Position numbers and translations under genes: made by a program. Positions 1 through 7,727 of a stretch of DNA of 54,339 bases are shown in pieces. This DNA is from HGM11525 sp036307445. GTDB lineage: Bacteria; Bacillota; Clostridia; UBA1381. The notes beneath the pieces are model-generated. The model searched no databases, was not told the origin of the DNA, and worked only from the letters and a program-made list of their open reading frames with translations. The stretch spans positions 1 through 54,339 of the forward strand of contig JAXJXP010000031.1 in assembly GCA_036307445.1 (NCBI GenBank), read 5' to 3'. Position 1 is the first letter of the stretch. Each line of letters begins with the position of its first letter.

Positions 1-1611
1 GATGACGGCATAGACGGCGAAAGCAACAGTATATCAAACCAAAAAGAAATCCTGATGCAGCATGCAAGGCAACACAAATTACCGAATCCTCGTTTCTTCG
101 TTGACGATGGTATATCGGGAACTACATTTGAAAGAAGTGGCTTCAAGGAAATGCAAACACTCGCAGAAGCAGGTCAGGTTGCAACAATCGTTGTAAAAGA
201 CTTATCCCGTTTCGGCAGAAACTACCTTGAAGTTGGTAAATATCTTGAAATCACATATCCGACACTTGGTATAAGGTTTATTGCTATTCAGGAAAATGTA
301 GATACATCTCAAAGCGGTGGTACGGAAATGATGCCATTCCACAACATCTTTAATGAATGGTATGCTGCACAGACGAGTAAAAAAGTTCGTGCAGTATGGA
401 AATCAAAGTCTGATAAAGGTGAAAGAGTTTCGCCCTCAGTACCATACGGATATATGAAATCCCCGGATGATCCTAAACAATGGATTATAGATGAACCTGC
501 CGCAGAGGTTGTAAGGTACATATATAAGTTGTGTATTGAAGGACTTGGACCAACCAAAATTGCAAAGCGCTTAACAAAGGAAAAGATTTTGATACCAACT
601 GCGTATTGGATTTCAATGGGTAAAGCTGTTTCAAACAAAAATATAACCGATCCGTACAGATGGGTAACCGAAACGATTAAAAACATATTGGCGAATCGTC
701 AATATACAGGGTGCACAGTAAATTTTAAATCTACAATTTTGAGTTACAAGGTTCATAAAAAGATTGAAAATGACGAAAGCAAGTGGCAAATCATTCCGAA
801 CACTCAAGAAGCTATTATTGATGAAGATACCTTTAACAGAGTTCAGGAGTTAAGAAATAGCCGAAGAAGAAATAGTGCTACGGGCAGAACAAGTCTTTTT
901 TCAGGTCTTACATACTGTGCAGATTGTGGTTCAAAGCTTTACTTTTGTGCATCTAAAAGCATACCTGAAGATAAAGAATTCTTCCGTTGTTCTGCATATA
1001 AAGACAATACCGGGAGTTGCACCATTCACTTTATCAGAAATTTGGTGCTTGAAGAGATAGTTCTTGAAACAATACAAAAAGTAGCAGAATATATTTCGCA
1101 GTTTGAACCCGTATTTCTTTACTTGTTTGCAAAAAAGCATAAATTAACCAAAGCAAAAGATTTAAAAAATGCTAAATTCAAACTTGAACAATCGAAAGCA
1201 AGAGTTGATGAAATTGATCGTGTGCTTACAAAATTATACGAAGATAATGCACTTGGCAAAATCACCGACGAACGTTTTGAAAGGTTATCTGCTACCTACG
1301 AAAAGGAACAACGGGAGCTTGCTGATTGCATAATCGAATCCGAAACTGAAATCACAGAAGCAGAACAAGATAATGTTGATTTGAAACACTTTTTGAAAGC
1401 CATCAGAGCTTGTACTGATTTGAAGGAACTGACACCCGAAATTGTAAATACTCTTATAAAGAGAATCAATGTTCACAATGCGGAAAAAGTAGATGGTCGT
1501 AAAAAAGTTAAAATTGATATTGAATTTATTGCTGTTGGTTTGATAAGCATACCTGATGAAAAAGAATTGCTAACTTTAATTGAAGAAATACGAAATGAAA
1601 AAGTTGCGTAA
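1..1611 (+). CDS. Large serine recombinase (TnpX/integrase type), 5' end outside window
   Basis: The frame is open from base 1, so the first ATG seen (base 55) is internal and the protein is cut by the window edge; 536 residues are visible. The catalytic serine near the N-terminus is outside. What remains is the rest of the resolvase domain, including the active-site helix with L-S-R-F-G-R-N-Y (about 205-230), the recombinase domain, a zinc ribbon with Cys codons at 916, 925, 988 and 1018, a Lys/Glu-rich coiled coil (about 1150-1400) and a C-terminal tail. This layout is that of large serine recombinases that excise and insert transposons or integrative elements of the Tn4451/Tn5397 kind in Clostridia. 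The element it belongs to would lie mostly to the left. No other mobile-element gene is in view. Confidence 0.93.
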   Translation, partial: DDGIDGESNSISNQKEILMQHARQHKLPNPRFFVDDGISGTTFERSGFKEMQTLAEAGQVATIVVKDLSRFGRNYLEVGKYLEITYPTLGIRFIAIQENVDTSQSGGTEMMPFHNIFNEWYAAQTSKKVRAVWKSKSDKGERVSPSVPYGYMKSPDDPKQWIIDEPAAEVVRYIYKLCIEGLGPTKIAKRLTKEKILIPTAYWISMGKAVSNKNITDPYRWVTETIKNILANRQYTGCTVNFKSTILSYKVHKKIENDESKWQIIPNTQEAIIDEDTFNRVQELRNSRRRNSATGRTSLFSGLTYCADCGSKLYFCASKSIPEDKEFFRCSAYKDNTGSCTIHFIRNLVLEEIVLETIQKVAEYISQFEPVFLYLFAKKHKLTKAKDLKNAKFKLEQSKARVDEIDRVLTKLYEDNALGKITDERFERLSATYEKEQRELADCIIESETEITEAEQDNVDLKHFLKAIRACTDLKELTPEIVNTLIKRINVHNAEKVDGRKKVKIDIEFIAVGLISIPDEKELLTLIEEIRNEKVA

Positions 1612-1618
1612 AATGGGC

Positions 1619-1656
1619 AGAAGCGGTGCAACCGCTGTGGTTACACCGCTTCTTTT
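1619..1656 (+). terminator. Intrinsic terminator after the serine recombinase
   Basis: A perfect 10-bp stem (AGAAGCGGTG at 1619-1628 with CACCGCTTCT at 1644-1653) with a 15-nt loop is followed by a short T run. It begins 8 bases after the recombinase stop codon. Confidence 0.8.
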
Positions 1657-1782
1657 AAATTTTGTCCTTTAGAACACTCGCCCAATAAGCGACTTTTTTT
1701 ATTAATAGTTGGTAGAAACCATAAATATTGTCAAATTCTAACCTTATGTATTACATACAAAATAAATATGCGATTGTTTTCG

Positions 1783-2790
1783 TCATTTTATGTCATTTAC
1801 AAGCTTTTCAATAGGTTCGTCATTCCTGAAAAATTCGTGCGTTCCATCAAATACCGCAAACTCAACCCAATTAGTACCAACCTCAGAGCATAGCTCCTTT
1901 AATCTTTCAAAGGATTCTTGTGAATATTTATAATCAAACAATTCATCCTTATCGCCCATTCTTATGCAAAGCTTTCTCGGATATACAAGGCAGGCAATTT
2001 CCGCATCGTCAAATTTTATAGCGGAGTTTTGCCACTCCCAATCCGACCAACCGACAGAATCGCGTTTGTTAAAGAAGGAGCAGGAAACTGCCGACTTAAT
2101 TCTTTTTTCAACCGCCGTTGTAAAAAGGGTATAAAAACCGCCGTACGACAGACCCAACATTCCAAAATTAGAAACGTAGCTCTCCTTTTCAAAGTAATCG
2201 AGTATTCTTTGTATTGCAAAAACTTCAATGGCTGTGATTGAGCCGCCAACACTTTTTAACTGTCCGTCGATATTCTTGCGGTCAAAGCAAATCTCATATT
2301 TTGCCTGCTCCCACAGTAAAAGCTGAGGTGCAAATGCGTGTACTCCATACTTTATAACACGCTGGAGCATATCGTTATAGTTTGCGCTGTCACCGTAAAC
2401 TCCCGAAATAAGCTCGGGTGTACCCTCACCTCCGTGCTGAACAATTACCAACGGCTTTGCTTCGTTGCTTTCCTGCTTGAAGAACAGACCGCTCACTTTT
2501 AAACCGCCCAAAATTTCAAACTGCATTCTCCAAACAGAGTAGCCATCCTCGTCAGAAAGCTTTTCACTGCTTACAAGCTCTATACGGTTGTCCGTTTCGT
2601 CAACCAACGGCCAGCCCAGCATTTTCTTGAAATCCTCACGGTACTTTTCTCCGTTCGCAATTATGTCCTTTGTATATTCTTTTCTCACAGCAAAAGCATC
2701 CTTCTGTTTTTTAGAAATCAGCTCATTGAGCGAGGATAAATATTCTTCTTTATTCTTTTTTGATACGGCTACTTCTTCTCTGTAATTCAT
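1783..2790 (-). CDS. Alpha/beta hydrolase, acetyl-xylan-esterase-like
   Basis: 335 residues with no signal peptide, so probably cytoplasmic. The alpha/beta-hydrolase triad is readable: nucleophile S215 in G-L-S-Y-G-G, acid D282 in G-D-K-D-E-L-F, and H318 in G-T-H-E-F-F. An oxyanion-hole H-G-G precedes them. The N-terminal 100 residues form a helical lead-in, as in deacetylases and acetyl-xylan-esterase-like hydrolases. An AGGAG lies at normal spacing before the ATG. It is the last gene of the minus-strand glycan locus and is separated from it by a terminator (3035-3062) and a 280-bp gap, so it may be transcribed separately. De-esterification of imported oligosaccharides is inferred from context; the substrate is unknown. 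Confidence 0.82.
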   Translation of the reverse strand: MNYREEVAVSKKNKEEYLSSLNELISKKQKDAFAVRKEYTKDIIANGEKYREDFKKMLGWPLVDETDNRIELVSSEKLSDEDGYSVWRMQFEILGGLKVSGLFFKQESNEAKPLVIVQHGGEGTPELISGVYGDSANYNDMLQRVIKYGVHAFAPQLLLWEQAKYEICFDRKNIDGQLKSVGGSITAIEVFAIQRILDYFEKESYVSNFGMLGLSYGGFYTLFTTAVEKRIKSAVSCSFFNKRDSVGWSDWEWQNSAIKFDDAEIACLVYPRKLCIRMGDKDELFDYKYSQESFERLKELCSEVGTNWVEFAVFDGTHEFFRNDEPIEKLVNDIK

Positions 2791-2818
2791 CTTAATTCTC
2801 CTGTATTACCTTTTAGGT

Positions 2819-2923
2819 TTATTTGATTTCCGCCTCTGCAACTCTTACGAAAAGGGATATGCCGTAGGGCTGTTTGGTAAGCTTTACTGCAAGCACTTCC
2901 CCTTTTTCTGAACATATACAATG
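2819..2923 (-). pseudogene. Possible 3' remnant of a lost gene
   Basis: On the minus strand an open frame without a start runs for about 34 codons from just after a TGA (2924-2926) to a TAA (2819-2821). The decoded peptide includes V-L-A-V-K-L-T-K-Q-P-Y-G and S-L-F-V-R-V-A-E-A-E-I-K, which reads like the C-terminal strands of a soluble enzyme. It sits just upstream of the esterase gene, on the same strand. No similarity to a gene in the window was seen. It could also be chance. Confidence 0.3.
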
Positions 2924-3034
2924 TCATTAGCCTTATTATACCACAATTTCTAAATATGTCAACATTCTCAAGTTCAAATAACTTTACCCATAATTTATGT
3001 TATCATATATTTTATATTTCTACCGCAACGAAAA

Positions 3035-3062
3035 CAGAAAGCAACAATAATGTTGCTTTCTG
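3035..3062 (-). terminator. Intrinsic terminator after the 1009-residue secreted protein
   Basis: A perfect 12-bp stem (CAGAAAGCAACA at 3035-3046 and its complement at 3051-3062) has a 4-nt loop. On the minus strand it is followed by TTTTC. It begins 9 bases past the stop of the upstream gene. Confidence 0.85.
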
Positions 3063-3070
3063 CTTTCTAC

Positions 3071-6000
3071 TTATAATCCGTACTTATTGTCAATGGTATC
3101 ATTAGCGCTTTTTACTGCGTTAATATAAGCAGCATTTTCTTCTGCCGTGTTTTGACTGCCCGCCAAATAATCATACGAATATACCCAATATCCCATAGAG
3201 TTTTCTGCAGCCTCAACAGCTTTTGCCGCAAAGCTTTCAGGTGCAATATAGGAAGTAGTATTAGTATTCTTTGTTGACCACAAACCAGTTGCATAAACTG
3301 CCGGCAAATCCATATATCTGATTTTTGCCTGATCAAAATATAGATATCCCATATCGCCTCTATACGCATGCTCGTCAAATACCATAAGCGGCATCCTCTT
3401 AGTACCTAACCCCTCGGTAGTTCCGGTAATCCACTCATATGTAGGCATACAACCAATTATAAAATCAGGATTTATTGCGTGAATTACTTCTCTAACCTCT
3501 GTGGTAATCTGAGTGATCTCACTCTTGTGCCAAGCATCATATTTGTTGTACAACTTATTATCAATTAAATATTGTTTTCTTGCAGTTAAATTCTGTTGTA
3601 GAACATTCGTACCATATGCCTTGTCAAAATCCGACGCACATCTATCGCATTTACAAGATGCACCATAGCTTGTGCTATAGCCGCCGTACATCTCAAAATC
3701 GATCACACCTCCCGGGAGCTTTTTATGCTTAGCTATTACAGAAAGAACATCTGTAACCTGTTCGTCCCAATATTCTCTTGCTCTCGGGCACGGCAACTTT
3801 GATGTGATGTTTGTAACAACATTATTTGTTGTTCGTGTTAGCTGATATCCCGGAGAAAACTCACCATGCTTTGTATTTGATATCGTAGCACCTGCACCAT
3901 ATGATATTTTAGGGAATATTTTCACACCCATATCATCAGAATACACCTCAGCATCATCAAGAAATTTACTAAGAGCATTCATATTTGTGGATATGTTCTC
4001 TCCATCGTAATCACCAATGATATTAAATATAATTGTATTTATACCCTTGTCTTGTATAAGCGATTTAGCACTATCATCATAAAAGAATGCACTTCCACCA
4101 TAGAGACCACGCATTCTGTTAATCTCAAAGAAGTTATACGCCTCACTTCGTTGTGTTTTTTCCAGAAAAGTTCTTTTGTTTTCATACGGGTTCATGGTAG
4201 TAATGCCATCCCAATTCATAACACCAACAGTTGACTTTTCATTCAGCTTTGATAAATCAATCAAATCGGTTATTATTTCTGCTTCACCTGTAACTGGGGT
4301 GCTCTTATAGTCTACAAGCTTTTCATCTTCATAAACTGCTACAATAAGCTCAGAAGCATTACTTACCTTTGGGTTATAATAAATACTTGCAGTAGTAAGT
4401 GGTGCATCCTTAACAACAGAATTAAGAGCCAGACCATCACTGAAAAGTCGAACCTCTGTTATATCCTTCTGCTTGGTTATTACTACATCATCGTAATAAA
4501 CCGCACCCTTACCATTCATTCTTAGAAGAAGACCTACTTCTGTAGTTCCCTTTGGAATAACAAAATCAACACACACACGTTTCCATCCATTAGTTACTTC
4601 ATTATGTGTAACTGAAGCAATACCATCTATTTCCGAGCTTTCCAGTTCTATAAATGCAAAAGAATCTGGTTCAAGGCTATCTATTTTTAGCATATAGCTC
4701 AAGGTGTATAACGTATCTGTTTCAAAAGATTTAATCGATGTAGATACATATGATTTTTCGGTTAATTTCAAACATCCAGCAGAGCCGTTAGCACCACCAC
4801 TTACCCTTTTCGCATCTGCAGTGTCGTACGAATCGCCTACCCAACCGTACAGCGAGTAATCAAATCCCGAATTAGTAATGCTGATAGCCTTCTTACTGCT
4901 ATCAAAAGCAACAACCTCTACACCGCAACTTGCGGAAACATTATTTTCTCCTGTTGCGGTTATAATAGCACTGCCTTCGCTTACACCCGTTACAACACCA
5001 CTTTGAGAAACCTTAGCAATGTTTTCATTATTGGATGACCACGTTACATTACCTACCGTGCTATATGCCGGGACGGAATATGTAAGTCTAAAGCTTTCAT
5101 CTGTATATATAACCCTATCTGCTTGGTCAATTGTCATTTTATCTGACTGACATACAACCTTTACATCATATTTGAAATCCACATTATAAAATGCACTTGT
5201 AGCTGAAATTTCAGCATAGCCCGGCTTATATGTAGTAATCAATCCTGTACTGGTGACCGTTGCTACTGAGGTATCAGAGCTTGACCACACCATATCAGCC
5301 ATTGTTGTGCCTGCTGGTGCGTATACTATTCCTGCCTGCTGAGTGCTGTCTACATTCATTGTGTAAAGAGTTTCTGTCTGTGTTGCTTCTACCTTCTTAT
5401 AAACTCTGACATTATCGAGGGTAGTTTGACCACGAGCTAAGGAAATAGTAAGTTGTGCAGCATCACTTGCCCCTGATGCAATAAATGGGAAATCGCCTCC
5501 AACTTTTCCGGATGCAGTATCCTCCTTAAGCCATTTAAGCTGATTCATATTGCCGTTATAACCTTGATAAAATCTCCACACGTCATTATCAAAATCAACC
5601 TCAACCTTTATATTAAAGTCTTGAACTCCAGATCCACCCCAGTTAAAGTTTGTCGTCTGAGTATTTAAAGCAGCATCTTCAACATATTTTTTTTCGTTTA
5701 CATATGTGCCGTTAGCGCCTCTTCCGTCAGCATATGCCGCAAAAAGCTTTTTACCGTCAGAACCATTCATTGAAATAAAATCAACATTTCCTAAAGCCAC
5801 AATGTGCATATCTGCTTCAAACACAAGAACTCCGGTGTTAACCGGCGAAAAATCAAGCACAAGCTTACGATTATTATCATTATTCTCCCAAACATCTTCA
5901 ACTTTAACCTTACCGTCTGTTACACTAAGGTTATCTCCTGATGCTGTCCATCCTCTGTCTGCAGATATTGAGCCTCCCGAAAAATCTTCAAGATACGGTA

Positions 6001-6100
6001 GACTTTGCACGGTTGCTGCGTTAACACTTAGACCTGCAAAAACAGATATAGTAAGCACAATTGCTAAGACTAATGATATATTTTTCGATATATGTTTCAT
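3071..6100 (-). CDS. Secreted multidomain protein with putative glycosidase domain (D-x-E-M-Y family)
   Basis: 1009 residues with a signal peptide (K-N-I-S start, cleavage near V-N-A-A). Reading order: a lectin-like N-terminal module (about 30-235) also found in the 699-residue SLH protein; two group 2 bacterial Ig-like domains (about 240-395); a CBM4/9-like beta-sandwich (about 405-545); a small beta domain with N-W-D-G-I-T-T-M-N-P (about 545-640); and a C-terminal barrel-like domain (about 655-1005). The last domain carries D801-F-E803-M-Y, C-K-C-D-R-C, E-G-L-G-T and E910 in F-D-E-H-A-Y. The same motifs recur in three neighbours. No SLH or sortase signal is seen, so release or glycan binding is likely. 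E803 and E910 are candidate catalytic acids by conservation only. The gene lies just past a terminator behind the GH4 gene and probably depends on read-through or on a promoter inside that hairpin region. Confidence 0.8.
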   Translation of the reverse strand: MKHISKNISLVLAIVLTISVFAGLSVNAATVQSLPYLEDFSGGSISADRGWTASGDNLSVTDGKVKVEDVWENNDNNRKLVLDFSPVNTGVLVFEADMHIVALGNVDFISMNGSDGKKLFAAYADGRGANGTYVNEKKYVEDAALNTQTTNFNWGGSGVQDFNIKVEVDFDNDVWRFYQGYNGNMNQLKWLKEDTASGKVGGDFPFIASGASDAAQLTISLARGQTTLDNVRVYKKVEATQTETLYTMNVDSTQQAGIVYAPAGTTMADMVWSSSDTSVATVTSTGLITTYKPGYAEISATSAFYNVDFKYDVKVVCQSDKMTIDQADRVIYTDESFRLTYSVPAYSTVGNVTWSSNNENIAKVSQSGVVTGVSEGSAIITATGENNVSASCGVEVVAFDSSKKAISITNSGFDYSLYGWVGDSYDTADAKRVSGGANGSAGCLKLTEKSYVSTSIKSFETDTLYTLSYMLKIDSLEPDSFAFIELESSEIDGIASVTHNEVTNGWKRVCVDFVIPKGTTEVGLLLRMNGKGAVYYDDVVITKQKDITEVRLFSDGLALNSVVKDAPLTTASIYYNPKVSNASELIVAVYEDEKLVDYKSTPVTGEAEIITDLIDLSKLNEKSTVGVMNWDGITTMNPYENKRTFLEKTQRSEAYNFFEINRMRGLYGGSAFFYDDSAKSLIQDKGINTIIFNIIGDYDGENISTNMNALSKFLDDAEVYSDDMGVKIFPKISYGAGATISNTKHGEFSPGYQLTRTTNNVVTNITSKLPCPRAREYWDEQVTDVLSVIAKHKKLPGGVIDFEMYGGYSTSYGASCKCDRCASDFDKAYGTNVLQQNLTARKQYLIDNKLYNKYDAWHKSEITQITTEVREVIHAINPDFIIGCMPTYEWITGTTEGLGTKRMPLMVFDEHAYRGDMGYLYFDQAKIRYMDLPAVYATGLWSTKNTNTTSYIAPESFAAKAVEAAENSMGYWVYSYDYLAGSQNTAEENAAYINAVKSANDTIDNKYGL

Positions 6101-6130
6101 AACTATATCCTTTCATTACTATTGCAAAAA

Positions 6131-6159
6131 CGGAGAAGACAAACAAGACGTCTTCTCCG
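6131..6159 (-). terminator. Intrinsic terminator between the GH4 gene and the 1009-residue gene
   Basis: A 10-bp stem (CGGAGAAGAC at 6131-6140 with GTCTTCTCCG at 6150-6159) is followed on the minus strand by TTTTTG. It starts 11 bases after the GH4 stop and ends 30 bases before the next ATG on the same strand, so it acts inside a gene run and may tune expression of the downstream gene. Confidence 0.8.
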
Positions 6160-6170
6160 CAGATGCATTA

Positions 6171-7562
6171 TTATAAATTATACATTGAAAGATAACTTTT
6201 CGTATTTTCAATCATTGCATCGAAGAGTTCCTTCGCCTGCTCCTGCGGAATTGTAACAAGCGAGTCGCTCACGAACGCATCGAATGCAAGGTCTAAGTTT
6301 CTCTCCTTAACAGCCTTTGCAACAGCTTCCTGTTCTGCCGCAGCTCTGCTTATCAAGGGTAGTATCTCCTCAGGTATCTCTCCTGCAAATACCGGCTTCA
6401 TCATACCAGATGTCAGCGATGCATTGGTCTCTACGATTGTACCCAAGGGAAGATTTGGTATCTGACCTACGTTAGGCATATTCACGTTGGTTGTGAAGTC
6501 TCCCAAGCCAAGTAGTGCTTTTATCTGCTTTACACCCTCTTCGCCAGAATCCTTTATCTCAAATTCCTGCTCTCCGCTTATCAATCTGTCACTCTCTTGG
6601 AAGAGCTTCTTCTGATTGTCCTTTCTCCACGATACAGGTGTTAAGCCAAAGCCCCATTCCTCAACTCTGTCAGGATTTGCAATGTACCAGTAGGACGGGC
6701 AGAACTCTGCCAAGTGTCTGTCACCTGCTGCTGCTATATAGCCAAAGCGCTTAAAGAGGTCCATTTTAACTCTCTCACCTGTCTGGAAGAACTTATTCAT
6801 CCAGTTCTCGTCATCCTTAAGCTCGAAACCGCTCTCACTGTATTTATTACAGAATCTCTTATATACAGGGAACAAGTCAATATCCTTATAATATGCCTCG
6901 GTAAGCCATGTAAAGTGGTTTACTCCCAATACATTTACCTTTATATCCTTAAAGTGTACATCCTTTATTCCCTCTATATCTTCCAAAGCTTTACTCAAAA
7001 GCTTCTGTGTTCCGAATACCTCATGACAGCAGCCATAGGCCTTAATCTCGGGGAAGGTCATATAAAGAGCCTTTAAGCAAAGTGCCATCGGGTTTGTATA
7101 GTTTATAACCCACGCATCAGGAGAATACTCTTTAACCGCAAGTGCTATCTCCTCAAACATCGGCATTGTACGAAGTGCTCTTACTATTCCTCCCGGACCT
7201 GCTGTGTCGCCAACAGACTGGTATATACCGTACTTTTCAGGTAAGTGTACATCACTTTCCATCTCGTCAAAGGTACCAGGAAGAATTGATATTACTACAA
7301 AGTTTACATCTGTTAAAGCCTCTTTCAGTGTTGGCACTGCCTTGCAGCTCCACTTTGCTTTACAGTCGTCAAGCTTCTCTACCTTTTTCCATATTATTTC
7401 ATTCTTTTTTGCAGCATCAAAGTCAATGTCATACAATCTTATTTCACCTGAGAGCTGTTCCTCTCGCGCAAGGTCGCTCATAAGCTTCCATGCCCATCCT
7501 CTTGAACCTCCGCCAATATAGGCTATCTTGACATTTTCCGCTCTGTTGTTTGTATCTGTCAT
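6171..7562 (-). CDS. Family 4 glycoside hydrolase, probable alpha-galacturonidase
   Basis: 463 residues, no signal peptide, cytoplasmic. It starts with a Rossmann NAD-binding G-G-G-S motif and has the GH4 landmarks I-N-Y-T-N-P-M and the metal-binding motif C179-H180-E181-V182, followed by N-H-F-T-W. GH4 enzymes use NAD and a divalent metal in an oxidation-elimination mechanism. The C-H-E-V form of the motif is known from alpha-galacturonidases such as Bacillus LplD, an enzyme of pectin-fragment catabolism whose gene also sits beside sugar-importer genes. The start at 7562 is preferred because GGATGGAG lies nine bases upstream; a second ATG at 7577 has its only AAGG directly abutting it. Upstream lie a palindromic element and a strong hairpin. 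An alpha-glucosidase specificity is the main alternative. Confidence 0.88.
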   Translation of the reverse strand: MTDTNNRAENVKIAYIGGGSRGWAWKLMSDLAREEQLSGEIRLYDIDFDAAKKNEIIWKKVEKLDDCKAKWSCKAVPTLKEALTDVNFVVISILPGTFDEMESDVHLPEKYGIYQSVGDTAGPGGIVRALRTMPMFEEIALAVKEYSPDAWVINYTNPMALCLKALYMTFPEIKAYGCCHEVFGTQKLLSKALEDIEGIKDVHFKDIKVNVLGVNHFTWLTEAYYKDIDLFPVYKRFCNKYSESGFELKDDENWMNKFFQTGERVKMDLFKRFGYIAAAGDRHLAEFCPSYWYIANPDRVEEWGFGLTPVSWRKDNQKKLFQESDRLISGEQEFEIKDSGEEGVKQIKALLGLGDFTTNVNMPNVGQIPNLPLGTIVETNASLTSGMMKPVFAGEIPEEILPLISRAAAEQEAVAKAVKERNLDLAFDAFVSDSLVTIPQEQAKELFDAMIENTKSYLSMYNL

Positions 7563-7585
7563 ATTAATTGTCTCCATCCTTTACT

Positions 7586-7659
7586 TTGTAGGGTTCGGCG
7601 ATTTTTGGCTAACTGAAATATCAAATATTACATCTCATCATAAACGCTGTGCCCTACAA
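7586..7659. repeat. Palindromic element with GTAGGG ends
   Basis: The outer 15 bases form an imperfect inverted repeat (TTGTAGGG ... CCCTACAA, 12 of 15 matching). The size and the GTAGGG terminus resemble the elements at 14312-14388 and 15784-15856, though the interior differs. Confidence 0.5.
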
Positions 7660-7681
7660 CATCTCATACATCAAATGTATC

Positions 7682-7715
7682 TTTGCAGACGGTGCTATTT
7701 CGCACCGTCTGCAAA
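7682..7715 (-). terminator. Strong hairpin after the 896-residue gene
   Basis: A perfect 14-bp stem (7682-7695 with 7702-7715) has a 6-nt loop, 12 bases after the stop codon at 7728. No clear T run follows on the minus strand, so it may act as a 3'-end stabiliser or a weak terminator rather than a full stop. Confidence 0.55.
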
Positions 7716-7727
7716 TAATGTCAAATA

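Noticed and set aside
2016..2252. Gene antisense to the esterase
   Set aside because: Out-of-frame translation within the esterase gene, no start signal and no recognisable protein.
5706..6176. 156-codon open frame on the plus strand
   Set aside because: It lies opposite the start of the 1009-residue gene, has no ribosome site and its composition is that of an antisense shadow.
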